Source: Elephas maximus indicus
Taxonomy: Eukaryota; Chordata; Mammalia; Proboscidea; Elephantidae
Direction of reading: 5' to 3'
Assembly (NCBI RefSeq): GCF_024166365.1
Contig: NC_064831.1
Span: 48,919,768-48,983,767, forward strand
Length of the DNA: 64,000 nucleotides
The position numbers and the translations under genes were made by a program. Shown in pieces: positions 36,374 through 48,789 of the stretch; the stretch's first letter is position 1, and every line of letters begins with the position of its first letter. The notes below the pieces were generated by a model. The model worked only from the letters and a program-made list of their open reading frames with translations, was not told the origin of the DNA and made no database searches.

Positions 36374-36531
36374 TGGAAATCCTGGTGGCATCGTGGTTAA
36401 GAGCTACAGCTGCTACCCCAAAGGTAAGGAGTTTGAATCCACCAGGTGCTCCTTGGAAACTGTATGGGGCAGTTTTATTCTGTCCTATAGGGTCACTATA
36501 AGTCAGGATCAACTTGTCAGCAACAGATTTG
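36374..36531 (+). mobile_element. AfroSINE
   Basis: Sense copy with head CTGGTGGCATCGTGGTTAAG, 440 bases after exon 3. Confidence 0.85.
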
Positions 36532-36593
36532 GTTTTATTTTATTTTATAATTAATTTATGTTTAGGAGAAAGTTGAACAAATGATGCCTAGTA

Positions 36594-36986
36594 CAGGCAG
36601 TCCCCAGATTACAAATGAGTTCTGTTCCTAAGTATGTCTTTAACTCAGATTTGTACGCAAGTTGGAACAGTTTTGTACAATTCGTATCTAATATCAGTTA
36701 GTCAAATGTTTGTCTTAGTATATAGTATATAGTGTATATAGTATATAGTGTACCTTTCTATGCATAAAAAACATTAAAAGAACACTTCCAGCCACACTGA
36801 AACATCTTTAACATAATAGTACAACAATGATAATAATGTTTTGATGCATGTCGCAAAGTAGCACCCGTTTGTTATTATAAACCATTGTATGGACCTTGAC
36901 CTTTTAATACAATAGGCCTCATGAGGGTTGGCTCACAACTATGGGTTGTACTACGTCTGATGTTCCTAACCCAGGGGCTGCCTGTG
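36594..36986. mobile_element. Tigger-like nonautonomous DNA transposon
   Basis: Inverted ends CAGGCAGTCCCCAGATTACA and TAACCCAGGGGCTGCCTGTG with TA on each side (36592-36593, 36987-36988), the Tc1/mariner-type duplication. No transposase. Confidence 0.7.
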
Positions 36987-36989
36987 TAT

Positions 36990-37889
36990 GGTATTAGGAC
37001 AAGTTCTGTTGTCCCGACTTTCAATGTGTCCTCATTTTTTGGCATGCTCTTTGGAGAACGAGCTCTTTAATACAGGAGGGTCACTAGGCTCACAACGATT
37101 GGACCTGGAAGAAAGGGCAGAACTTAATTTTCTTTTCCTTGGCAATAGAAGGCAAGAAGTAATCAGCTTCTTAGAGTGGAAAGAAGAAATAGCCATCATT
37201 GCATCCTTCATATTTACTTTCAAAGCAACTTTGGTACATACTTTCAACAGTATCAAATTGGCAAAAGGGAAGCAAAGCCCATAATACTATTGCAAAATTT
37301 CTTGAATTTGAATGTTCAAATAATCCAGTCTTAACAGAATTCAAAAGCCAACATATTACATTGCTTCATTTGTATACGGTGGAAAATCTATAGCTAAAGC
37401 CAAGTTGGTAGGCTGAATTATTCAAATTTTATTGGGTGAATTTATAACTCAGAGCATGATTTTTAAACATTTTTAGCAATAGAAACTTCTTTTCAAATGA
37501 AATCTTATGTAAACTCCAATTTATAAAACCAGCAAATAATATTTTATAAGTATAAAGTGACAGGATTCACTTTATATTATTTTTCAAATTTATTTACTTA
37601 TTGAAATCAATGAAACTATTTTGATTAATCCAAAAACTTGAATTTGAGGATTATGGAAGATCATTGCACTCTCCCATCAACCTCAGAATTCATTGATGAA
37701 AGCAGACATGTTCAAGCCTAAATTTTAGAAAGGCCAATGTGAAGCTGCAATTTTCCTGATTAAAACCACTTTATCAGAAGTTGTCATGCAAACAAAGATT
37801 CTGTTTTTTCCCAGTGTATCTAGCGATAGATGCCCTGACCCCCCAAGAAAGTATGCTGCACGTGTGTGTTTATGACAGGTTTTTAAATC
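36990..37889. other. intron 3 sequence, nothing recognised
   Basis: Open frames at 36988-37284 and nearby carry no recognisable domain. Confidence 0.45.
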
Positions 37890-37906
37890 GCTGCAGGTAT
37901 ATTTTT

Positions 37907-38219
37907 TTGTTTTTGTTTTGTTTTAAATAATTTTTATTGTGCTTTAAGTGAAAGTTTACAAATCAAGCTAGTCTCTCACATATAAACTTATATACACCTT
38001 ACTACATACTCCCACTTACTCTCCCCCTAATGAGTCAGCCCACTCCCTCCTTCCAGTCTCTCCTTTCGTGACCGTTTTGCCAGTTTTTAACCCCCTCTAC
38101 CCTCCTATCTCCCCTCCAGACAGGAGATGCCAACATAGTCTCAAGTGTCCACCTTATGCAAGTAGCTCACTCCTCATCAGCATCTCTCTCCAACCCATTG
38201 TCCAGTCCAATCCATGTCT
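37907..38219 (-). mobile_element. lineage L1 3' UTR, short insertion
   Basis: Antisense, 313 bases. Flanks GCTGCAGGTATATTTTT (37890-37906) and GCTGTAGGTGTATTTTT (38220-38236) match at 15 of 17. Confidence 0.85.
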
Positions 38220-38294
38220 GCTGTAGGTGTATTTTTAAAATAAATTTAAATTTAAAACATTTCACCATGTTGGAAGTACCTTTCAGAAGAATTC

Positions 38295-39165
38295 TAAAAC
38301 AATAGATAAGTGGAAACTTTGGTGAAGGGTAAGACAGTACACAATACTGGGGAAGCCAGCACAACCTGTGCAAGGCAAGGTCATGGAAGCTCCATAGGCA
38401 CATCCAAACTCCCTATGGGACCAAATTGCTGGGCTGAGGGCTGTGGGGACCATGGTCTCATGGAACATCTAGCTCAACTGGCATTAACAGAGTGTATAAA
38501 GAAAATGTTCTACATTCTACTTTGGTGAGTAGCATCCGGGGTCTTAAAATCCTGTAAGTGGCCATCTAGGATACTCCACTGGTCTCACCCCTTCGGGAGC
38601 AAGGAAAAGTGAAGAACACTAGAGATACAAGGGAAAGGTTAATCCAAAGGACTAATGGACCACATCTACCACGGCCTCCAGCAGACTGAGTCCAGAACAA
38701 TGAGATGGTGCCCAGCTACCACCACTGACTGTTCTGACAGGGATCACAATAGAAGGTCCTGGACAGAGCTGGAGAAAAATGCAGAGCAAAATTCTAACTC
38801 AAAAAGAAAGACCAGACTTACTGGCCTGACACAGACTGGAGAAACCCTGAGAGTATGACCTCCTGACACCCTTTCAGCTCGGTAATGAGACAACTCCTGA
38901 GGTTCACCCTTCAGCCGAACATTGAACAGGCCCATTGGAAAAAAGACTAAAGGGGCACACCAGCCCTGGGGCAGGGACTGGAAGGTAGGTGGGAATAGGA
39001 AAGCTTGTAATAGGGAGCCCAGGGTTGAGAAGGGAGAGTGTCGACATGTCGTGGGGTTGTTAACCAATATCATACAACAATGTGTGTACTAACTGTTTGA
39101 TAAGAAACTAGTTTGTTCTGTATGTAAACCTTCATCTAAAGTACAAGAGAAAAAAAAAAAAATTC
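38295..39165 (+). mobile_element. lineage L1 3' UTR
   Basis: Sense copy ending TAAACCTTCATCTAAAGTAC and an A-rich tail. Closely parallels 53315-54200. Confidence 0.78.
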
Positions 39166-39169
39166 TAAG

Positions 39170-40180
39170 AAACAGTGTAACTTCTGGCTTAAAGGAATTA
39201 ATAGTAAATCCTTTTGGTTTAGGCAACCATCCCTCGGACTTATATTTTATACTATTAATTATCATACTTATGGATTTAGGAACAAGGTGGCAAAGTTCTT
39301 ACCCTTTTTTAACTCTTTGTTTATAAATTCGTTTATTTATTTAACCAGTTTTATTGATCTTTATGGAGAATACAAAATGGTGTCAATTTAGTTGTTTTAA
39401 TACTATACAATCTACAACAAATGTAGTAAATATGTAAAGGTGTAAGCATGAGCCTGGGAAAGGAAATAAGGTGAATGGCAACCAAAAATTTAACAAAAAT
39501 GGAATAAAAAATAGGAGGTAGTGGAGCCATAATCCTTAGATTGCTGGCCATTTTTCAGATTCATCATTCCTGTGGCATAGGAAAAATTTTAAAACATTTA
39601 AGGGGAAAATGCAAGCTGTTTCTTTTTAAGGGTTCTGTGTTTTGCGAAGGTTGAGAAAATGTAGTCTTTTGAGGGAAGATTGATATTTGGAATAGATAAA
39701 GCTGACAAAGGTCAAAGACTATCTAACAATGTTACCCTATTATAAATCTATCGTTTGCAAATTTATAACATTTGAATAATTTGTTTTCAGTCTGTATAGT
39801 CTCTAAGAATGAAATTTTGTAAGTTTTTTGGTAAAACAGAACTTTGTTTATATGACCTAAATTTATCTTTTTTAAATTTCAAAGCGAGTCCCCTGGCTTT
39901 AATATGAGGAGTTATTTCTTGTTTAACCTGTCTGCTATATGCCCCTCCACTAGACTCTAAGCTTTAATTTTATATCTTTAGTATCTAGCACGGTGTCTTG
40001 CTCAACGGTTGGGATTCAGTATAAATCTAATAAATTGTATTATTGATTTTTATTTGTTTCATCAAATATATGACTATAAATATGTATTTAATGTGTTAAA
40101 GCATCTAGAAAACATATTTTAAAATAGTCTTTATTACAGACTTAGGTGACCCCATTTGTTGAGAAAACTGATATGGACAG
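39170..40180. other. intron 3 sequence, nothing recognised
   Basis: AT-rich, no recognisable repeat or exon. Confidence 0.4.
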
Positions 40181-40189
40181 AATGACTCC

Positions 40190-40682
40190 TTACTTTGGCC
40201 AGCAAGTCTTTGTGATCCAGCCTCTGACTGTCTTTCACACTTCTCTTTCCATTTTCCACTTCTCTTACTCTACTCTAGCCACATGGGACTCCTTGCTGTT
40301 TCATGAACACACTAATAAATTCATTTCTGCATCAGAGTTTTTGCCCTGGTATCCACTTTGTCTGCAATGCTCTTTCCCCGGAGCTTCCCCAGGCTCAGTG
40401 TTTCCCTTTGGTGTCTAAGTGTCATTTTCAAAGAGACCTTCTTCTTTGCCTTTAGATTTCAAGGTCTAAAATCAGTCCCTCATCCCTGTCACTTTATATG
40501 TCCTCATCCTGCTCAATTTTTCTTACCAGTATTTCATGTTATATATAGACATGTTTGCCTCTCTCTGTAGAATGTGGGTTCTTTGACAGCAGTGAATTTG
40601 TTTTGCTCATTATTCTATCTTTAGAGCTCAGGTTAGTGCCAGGCACATAGTAGTTACTTAATAAAAATTTGTTTAAATGAAT
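40190..40682 (+). mobile_element. L2 3' end before exon 4
   Basis: Sense L2: ACTCCTTGCTGTTTCATGAA, then GAATGTGGGTTCTTTGACAG and the tail GTGCCAGGCACATAGTAGTT, ending near TAAATGAATAA. Confidence 0.7.
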
Positions 40683-40792
40683 AAGTTGGATAAAATGAAA
40701 AATTAGAAGTAAACGTGCTTGCACTTAAATATCTTTTTTGTTCTTGTTGTTTTGATTTTTCTGATCTATCTTCTTCCCCTTTCCATTTTCAG

Positions 40793-40951
40793 AATATGAG
40801 TGATGCTATGGCAGTTTTGCACAAACTACAGACAGGTCTGGATGTAAACGTAAAATTTACTGGTGTTCGAGTATTTGAATATACACCGGAATGCATAGTA
40901 TTTGATCTTCTTGATATTCCCTTGTATCATGGGTGGTTAGTGGACCCTCAG
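40793..40951 (+). CDS. MINDY2: MINDY2 coding exon 4 (residues 309-361)
   Basis: A 159-base, 53-codon exon with a strong pyrimidine tract and acceptor TTTTCAG (ending 40792) and a consensus donor GTAAGT (40952). It encodes NMSDAMAVLHKLQTG through YHGWLVDPQ, a conserved part of the catalytic domain, and is symmetrical in phase (0-0), so skipping it would keep the frame. The ORF remains open upstream and for several codons after the donor, but the splice sites set the exon limits. It is flanked on both sides by related copies of an L2-tail-derived segment (40607-40742 and 41359-41498). The next exon was not seen in the remaining 23 kb. Confidence 0.96.
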
Positions 40952-41358
40952 GTAAGTAGAAAAATTTTAATTATATAAACACAAATGCAGTTATAGTTTA
41001 TTACTTTAGCAAATTAATCTAGACTTATATTTTCTGATATATATTTCCATCCTTTGAAAAAAGATTTTATACCACTGCAACATTTATAAAACTAGCCACC
41101 CTAAACTCCCATCCCTTGAACTATACATTTCTAAATGTACAGTGACCGAGTTACAGTACCAAGACTCTTGGTATTTACTAGTCTAGCATTCCAGATTTTG
41201 CCTCTTGGCGAGTACATCAGTGTGGCGGCAAGACGTAGATGACACAGCCACGGGCAACCGAAGAAAGTTTCAGGAAGGGACGATTCACAAAGGTGTGGGC
41301 TAAGTTAAGGGAGACAAGCAGGGATGGTGAAGCATCCTAGAGTTAGCAACAGCGTTTT

Positions 41359-41498
41359 TATTCACTGCTACATCTTTAGAACTCAGGATGCTGTCTGGCA
41401 CATAGGAAGGACTTAACAAATTTGCTGAAGAAATGAATAAACTGGTAAAATGGAAAACTAGAAGTAAATTGTGCCTGGACTCAAATATCTTTTTTGTT
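41359..41498 (+). repeat. second copy of the L2-tail segment, after exon 4
   Basis: Matches 40607-40742 not only over the L2 tail (CTGGCACATAGGAAGG) but over about 60 further bases (TAGAAGTAAATTGTGCCTGG, AAATATCTTTTTTGTT). Confidence 0.8.
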
Positions 41499-41752
41499 AC
41501 CACTCATAACCCTGAAGGACAAGGGAGGAAGCAGAACCAGCAAGAAGACCCATTTCTAAAGAATAGGGCTGCTTGACAGGAGTGTAGCCATTAGTATAGA
41601 AATGTAGTTACTACCAAATTGTGGCCCAGCAGGGAAGGAATAGAGGTAAATAAATATGCTGACTTTTCTTTCTTCCCTCCCTCTGCGGTCCTGTCTATAG
41701 CTTCCATTGGCAAATTCAACTAAAAATGAGAGGACAAGGATGCTAGTTGCTG

Positions 41753-41907
41753 CAGTCAGTCCATAGAGATCAGCCTCCTAGAGCATACAGTAGGTTAGAG
41801 AAGGGTGGAGAGGGGAGCTGGAAGGGCCAACAGTCAGTCCATAGAGATCAGCCTCCAGAAGCATCAGTAGGTGAGAGAAGGGTGGAGAGGGGAGCTGGAA
41901 AGGCCAA
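41753..41907 (+). repeat. 78-bp tandem duplication
   Basis: Two adjacent units starting CAGTCAGTCCATAGAGATCA at 41753 and 41831, with a few substitutions and 1-2 base gaps. Confidence 0.9.
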
Positions 41908-42019
41908 GGAAGAAACAAGTCCTTTATCATATACTAAGTTCTTATGCAGGCTAGAATCTTCTCTGTTCCATTGACCTGTCTTTTTTCTACTCCTATGCTG
42001 CTTAAATATTATTATAGAT

Positions 42020-42945
42020 TATGTACATGTTTTTAATTAAGCTTTATTTTGAGATAACTGTAGATTCACCTGTACTTTTAAAGAATACAGAGCGATCCCT
42101 TGTATCTTTTACCACTTACCCCAATGGTAATATTCTACAAGCTGGGGAACAGTGTCACAACCAGAATACTGAAGTCGATTCAGTCAAGATTCAAACATTT
42201 CCTTCACCACAGGGCTCCCTCACGTTGCCCTTTTATAGCCACACCCACTCCCCTCCTCCCCCTACTCCTTCATAATCCTGGCACCCACTAGTTTGCTCTC
42301 CATTTCTGTGATTTTGTCATTTCAAGAACATTATATAAATGAGTCATACAGGACGTGTCCTTCTTTGTTTGTTTTTTTCACTCTGGGGATTCATCAGGTG
42401 GTTGTGTGTATAGTTTGTTCCTTTTTATTGCTGAGTAGTATTTCATGATATGGATATACCACAGTTTAACCATTTGCACATGGAAGGACATCTGAGCTCT
42501 TTCCAGTTTTTTGCTATTACAAATAAAGCTGCTATAAACATTTGTGTACAGATTTTTATATGACCATAAGCTTACATTTCTCTGAAATAAATCCCCATGA
42601 GTATAGCTGCTGGGTTATATGGTAGTTGCATGTGTAGTTTTTAAGAAACTGCCAAACAATTTTCTAGAGTGCCTGTACCAAAAGTTTATATTCCTTCCAG
42701 CAATGTGAATGATCCAATTTCTCTGTATCCTTGCCAGCATTTGGTGTTGTCACTATTTTCTATTTTAGTCATTCTGATACTTGTGTAATGATATCTCATT
42801 TTGGTTTTAATTGTGTATTTATCTAATGGTTAATGATGTTGAACACTTTTTCATGTACTTATTTGTCCTTGTAATCCTCTTCAGTGAAATGTCTCTTCAT
42901 GTCTTTTGCTCATTTTCTAATAAGATTTCTTCTACTATTGAGTTA
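42020..42945 (-). mobile_element. L1M 3' region
   Basis: Antisense L1M 3' UTR and ORF2 end (TTATTTTGAGATAACTGTAG, GATATCTCATTTTGGTTTTA), ending abruptly where the next L1 begins. Confidence 0.7.
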
Positions 42946-44335
42946 TATATATAATATAATTTATTTTTGTTATTATTGTCAAGAATATACACAGCAGAAC
43001 ATACACCAACTCAACAATTTCTACAAGTTCAATTCAGTGATATTGATTACATTCTTCAGGTTGTGCAACCATTCTCACCCTCCTTTTCCTAATTGTTCCT
43101 TCCCCATTAACATAAACTCACTGCCCTAAGTTTCCTATTTAATCTTTCAGATTGCTGTTGTCAATTTGATCCCATATAACTACCTCTTAGAAGAGCACAG
43201 TGCTCAGGGCAGACATACTAGTTAAACTAAACCATTGTTTGGTTTTAAGAAGACTTCAGGGGATATTTTGGTTTAAGGTTTAAAGATTATCTCAGGGCAA
43301 TAGTTTCAGGGGTTCATCAAGCCTACCTGTCTCCAGAAAATGTGGATTCCATGGGAATTTGAAATTCTGTTCTGCATTTTCCACCTGTTGATCAAGATTC
43401 TTCTAAGGAATCTTTGATCAAAATGTTCAATAACAGTAGCCGGGCACCATCCAGTTCTGCTGGTCTCATGGCAAAGGAGGCAGGTTGTTCATAGAGGCAA
43501 TTAACCACACATTCCATTTCCTCCTCCTATTCGTGACTCTTCTTTTTCCTCTGTTACTTCAGGCAAATAGATACCAGTTGTTGTACCTTGGATTGCTACT
43601 TGCAAGCTTTTAAGATCCCAGGCACTATGCAACAAACTAGGAGGTAGAACAGAAGCATTAAACATGTTATCAGGCCAGTTAACTAGGATAACACACGAAA
43701 TCATGACCCTAAACCTCCAAATCAAGGAACCAAATCCCATGAGGTGTTTGGTTGTATGTAAGCAGCCTCAGCAGCTACTCTTTTTTTTGTTTGTTTTTTG
43801 TTGTTGTAAATGTATCTACCCCATAACTTTTGTCAGTTCAACTTTTTACAGGTGTACAACTCATTGACAGCAATTACATTAATCAGCTAGGCATCCCTAT
43901 CCTTAATCAATGTGACTTTTCCATCACTGTGAACCTCGAAAGTACTCCATTAGCAATATTCCCCCTTTCTTCCTCCCTCCCACCCCTGGTAACCACTAAT
44001 AAACTTTGGTCTTTATTCATTTGTCTGTTCTTGTCTTTTTATATAAGTGAAGTCATCGACTATTTGTCCTTTTGTGATTGACTTCTTTCACTCAGCATAA
44101 TATCTTCAAGCTCCATCTATATGGTAGCATGTATCAAGACTTCATTTCTCCTACATTTCCATTGTATGTATGTAACACATTTTGTTTATTCATCCATTGA
44201 TGGGCATTTACGTTGTTTCCACCTTTTGGTTATTGTTAACAGTACTGCAGTGAACGTTGGTGTACAAGTCTTTTGGGTGTATATACTTACTAGTGGAATT
44301 GGTGGGTACTTTCTTTTTTTTTATTGAGTTTTGAG

Positions 44336-44487
44336 GGAACCCTGGTGGCACAGTCATTAAGAGCTCAGCTTCCAACCAAAAGGTTGGCAGTTCGAATCCA
44401 TCAGCCACTCCTTAGAAGCTCTATGGAGCAGTTCTACTCTATACTATAGGGTCACTATGAGTCGGAATCAACTTGAGGGCAAAGGGT
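44336..44487 (+). mobile_element. AfroSINE with 13-bp target duplication
   Basis: Exact direct repeats ATTGAGTTTTGAG at 44323-44335 and 44488-44500. Confidence 0.92.
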
Positions 44488-44535
44488 ATTGAGTTTTGAG
44501 AGTTCCTTGTATGTCCTAGATAATAATCCTTTGTT

Positions 44536-45782
44536 TGCTGAAGATCATTCAAAAGCAGTTGCAGCAGTACAGGAAACTGTCAGAAGTTCAAGCTGGATTC
44601 AGAAGAGGACGTGGAACGAGGGATATCATTGCTGATGTCAGATGGATGTTGGCTGAAAGCAGAGAATACCAGAAGGATGTTTACCTGTGTTTTATTGACT
44701 GTGCAAAGGCATTCAACTGTGTGGACCATAACAAATTGTGGACGGCATTGCAAAGAACTGAGAATTCCAGAACACATAATTGTGCTCATGACGAACCTGT
44801 ACATAGACCAACAGGCAGTTGTTCCAACAGAACAAGGGGATACTGCGTGATTTAAAGTCAGGAAAGATGTGCAACAGGGCTGTATCCTTTGACCATACTT
44901 ACACAATCTGTATGCTGAGAAAATAATCTGAGAAGATGGGCTCTATGAAGAAAAACAGGGCATCAGGATTGGAGGAAGACTCATTAACAACCTGCGATAT
45001 GCAGATGACACAACCTTGCTTGCTGAAAGTGAAGAGGACTTAAAGCACTTACTGATGAAGATCAAAGACTGCAGCCTTCAGTGTGGATTGCACCTCAACA
45101 TAAAGAAAATAAAAATCCTCCCACTGGCCCAATAAGCAGTATCATGATAAACAGAGAAAATACTGAAGTTGTCAAGGATTTCATTTTACTTGGATCCACA
45201 ATCAACACCCATGGAAGCAACAGTCAAGAAATCAGACAACATATTGTGATGGGCAAATCTACTACAAAAGACCTCTTTAAAATGTTGAAAAACAAGGATG
45301 TCACTTTGAGGACTAAGGTGCACCTGACCCAAGGCATGGTATTTTCAATCACCTCATATGCATGCAAAAGCTGGACAACCAATAAGAAAGACCAAAGAAT
45401 AACTGACACCTTTGAATTATGATCTTGGCAAAGACTACTGAATATTTCCATGGGCTGCCAGAAGAACGAACAAATCTGTTTTGGACAAAGTACAGCCAGA
45501 ATGTTCTTTAGAAGCAAGGATGTGAGACTTTGTCTCACATACTTTGGACATGTTATCAGGAAGGACCAGTCCCTGGAGGAGGACATCATACTTGGTAAAG
45601 TGGAGGGTCAGTGAAAAAGAGGAAGACCCTCAAGGAGATGGATTGACACAGTGGCTGCAACAACGGGCTCAAGTACAGCAAAGACTGTGAGAATGGGGCA
45701 GGAGTGGGCAGTGTTGCGTTCTGTTGTACATGGGTCGCTAGGAGTCAGAACTGACTGGATGACACCTAACGACAACAACAAC
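44536..45782 (+). mobile_element. RTE LINE, RT domain to 3' end
   Basis: Sense RTE of about 1.25 kb inside the antisense L1. The first frame holds the RT motif FIDCAKAF (about 44690-44715). The codons for YADD are still present near 45000 (CGATATGCAGATGACACAAC), but the frame is broken between the two. Ends with CACCTAACGACAACAACAAC. Flanking AATCCTTT on both sides may be a short target duplication. Confidence 0.85.
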
Positions 45783-46685
45783 AATCCTTTTTTGGATATG
45801 TGGCTTGTGAATATTGTCTCCCAATCTGCAGCTTCTAACATCCTCTTAACAGGGTCTTTTGCTGAGGAAAAGTTTTTAATTCTGATGAAGTCCAATTTAT
45901 TAATTTTCCCTTTTATATACCTTGCTTTTGGTGTTAAGTCTAAGAATTCTTTGCATAACCCTAGATCCTGAAGATTCTCTATGTTTTTTCTAAGTATTTT
46001 ATAGTTTTGCATTTTACATTTAAGTCCATGATCCATTTTGAGTTAATTTTTATATGAGATACAAGATATAGATCAAGTTCATTTTTTTTCTCTTGTCTAT
46101 TTTTGTCTACTTGCTTTACCTCCATTTAATTGCTTTTGCTCTTTTGTCAAAATTTTTGGGCATATTTGTATAGATCTATTTCTGGGTTCTCTGTTTTGTC
46201 CCATGGATCTATGTCTCTTGTCCTATCCCACTATCACACAGTCTTGATTACTGTGACTATATAATCTTAAAATCAGACAGACTGATTTCTCTATTTTTCT
46301 TTTACAAAATTGTTTAGCTATTCAGCTCCTTTGCCTTTCTATGTAAATCTTAGAATCATCTTGTCCATCTCTACAAAAAAATCTTGCTGGCATTTTGATA
46401 AGCTTTGTGTTAAACCTCTTAGGTCAATATGGGGAGAATTGGTATCTTTACTACGTTGAGCCTTCCAATCTATGAACACAGTATTTCTTTCATCAGCACC
46501 TTGTACTTTTCAGCATACAAGTCCTACACATGTTATGTTACATTTACACCTAAGATTACAGGTTTTTTTGAGCGATTATAATTGGTATTGACCATTGTTC
46601 ATTGCTGGTGTGTAGAAATATAATTGATTTTTTGTATGTTATCTTGTATTTTGTGACCTTGCTGTACTTACTAGAAAAAAATTTT

Positions 46686-46919
46686 TTAATTTTTTTTTGG
46701 TATATTCCTGGGATTTTCTGTGTAGACAGTCATGTCATCTGCAAATAGGGACAGTTTCATTTCTTCTTTTCTGATGTCTATCCCTTTTATTTCCTTTTCC
46801 TGTCTTATTGAGCCAGCTAATACTTCTAGCACTGTGTTGACCAAGAGTGATGGGAATAGACATCCTTGCCTTGTTCCTGATCTTAGGGGGAAAGCATTTA
46901 GTCTTTTACTATTAAGCAT
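46686..46919 (-). pseudogene. L1 ORF2 reverse-transcriptase fragment
   Basis: Encodes [20 protein letters not shown] and [11 protein letters not shown], the L1 RT motifs including the FADD catalytic pair. Only 77 codons remain open. Confidence 0.85.
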
Positions 46920-47910
46920 AATGCTAGCTGTATGTTTTTTACAGATGCCCTTTTTCAGCTTGAGGCAGTTCCTTTATGTTTCTAATGGGTGTTGAGTTTT
47001 GTCAAATGCATTCTCTATATCAACAGATATGATCATATGATTTTTCTTTTTAGCCTGTAAATATGTTGGATTAACTAATTGATATTTAAATATTGAAACT
47101 GCCTTGCATCTCCAGGATAAACTCTACTTGGTTTTGTTGTGTAATTGTTTTAATATATTGTGAACTCTATTTGCTATTATTGTTAAGAATTTTTTACATC
47201 TATATCATAGGGGATACTATTTGTAGCTTTTTGTACAGTGTGAATTGTCACACTTCTCTTTTATTTTCTGAAAGAGACCATATAGACTTGGTACTAATTC
47301 TTCTTTCAATGTTTGGTAGAACTCTTCTGTGAAACCATCTGGTGATATCTTTTGGGGGAGTTTTAAAATTATGAATTCAATTTCCTTAATAGTTATAATG
47401 GGATTATTTAAATTATCTGTTCATATTTGGCAAGTCTGGTGGTTTTGTGTTTTTCAAGGAATTGGCCCATTTTACTTAAATTGCCAGATTATGTGTGTAG
47501 AGTAGTTACAGTATACCCATATCATCCGTTTTATGTTTGCAGTGTCTGTAGTGATAGCCCCTCTTTCATTCCTGATTTTGGTAATCTGTGTCTTCTCTCT
47601 TTTTTTTTGTTAGTCTTGGTGGGGGGTTGTCAATTTTAATTGATCTTTTAAATAACTGATTCTTTGTTTCATTGATATTCCTCTATTGTTTTTCTGTTTT
47701 GAATTCTGTTGATTTCTTCTCTTTATTATCACCTTCCTTCTGCTTGTTTTAGGTTTAGTTTGGTCTGCTTTTCTTAAGTTCTGGAGGTGAGAGCTTAGAT
47801 TACTGATTTGAGACTATTTTCTAATGTATGCATTTAGTACTATAAATTCCTCTCTCAGCACTGCTTTAGTTCTGTCCCACAAATTTTGATATGTTATATT
47901 TTCATTTTAC

Positions 47911-48165
47911 TCAATTCATTGTATTTTTTTTTATTATCCTTGAGACTTCTTCTTTGAACCAAGGATTATTTAGAAGTATATTGCTTAGTTTCCAAGTGGG
48001 TGGAGATTTTTTTGTTATGCTTCTGTTATTGATTTCTAGTTTGATTCCATTGTAGTCAGAGAACGTACCCTGCATGACTTCAATTCTTTTAAATTTGGTG
48101 AGGTTTGTTTTATGGCCCAGGATATGGTCTATCTTGGTATATGTTCTGTGGGTGCTTGAAAACAA
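47911..48165 (-). pseudogene. L1 ORF2 endonuclease C-terminal fragment
   Basis: TKIDHILGHKTNLTKFKRIE and the following FSDYNGIKLEINNRS match the end of the L1 AP-endonuclease. The more N-terminal part continues at about 48795-48930 (minus) beyond two SINE insertions. Confidence 0.85.
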
Positions 48166-48383
48166 TGTGTATTGTTGGGTGGAATATTCTATAAATGTTA
48201 ATTAAATCCTGTTGGTTGATTGCATTATTGAGTTCTGTATCCTTGCTGATTTTTGTCTAGTTGTTCTATCAGTTGTTAAGAGAGGCATGTTGAAATCACC
48301 AGCTATAATTATGAGTTTATCTATTTCTCCTTTCAGTTCTCTCAGATTTTGCTTTACATATTTTGCAGCTCTGTCATTTAGTA

Positions 48384-48572
48384 AAGGAGCCCTGGTGGCA
48401 CAGTGGTTAAAGCAATCACCTGCTAACTGAAAGGTCGGTGTTTCGAAACCACCAACAGCTCCACAGGAGAAAGATGTGGCAGTGTGCTTCTGTAGAGATT
48501 TACAGCCTTGGAAATCCTATATGGTCGCTATGAGTTGGAATAGACTCCATGGCAGTGGGTTTGGGTCGTTTG
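48384..48572 (+). mobile_element. AfroSINE (long form)
   Basis: Head AGCCCTGGTGGCACAGTGGT and the internal CACAGGAGAAAGATGTGGCA segment. Confidence 0.85.
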
Positions 48573-48587
48573 GTACATATACATTTA

Positions 48588-48789
48588 GAATTGCCCTGGT
48601 GGCACAACAGCTAAAGCACTTGGCTACTAACTGAAAGGTCAGCAGTTTGAACCCAGCAGATGCTTTGTGGAAGATAAAACCTGCTGATCTGCTCCTGTAA
48701 AGATTATAGCCTAGGAAACCCTATGGGGCAATTCTATTCTGTCCTATAGTGTTGCTATTAGTCTGAATTGAATCCATGGCACACAACAT
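48588..48789 (+). mobile_element. AfroSINE (long form)
   Basis: Second long-form copy 15 bases further on, with B-box region GTCAGCAGTTTGAACCCAGC; more diverged. Confidence 0.82.

Noticed and set aside
37907-39165. Opposed L1 3' ends as one twin-primed (5'-inverted) L1 insertion
   Set aside because: The minus segment has its own tail and its own 17-bp target duplication, so the two are separate insertions.
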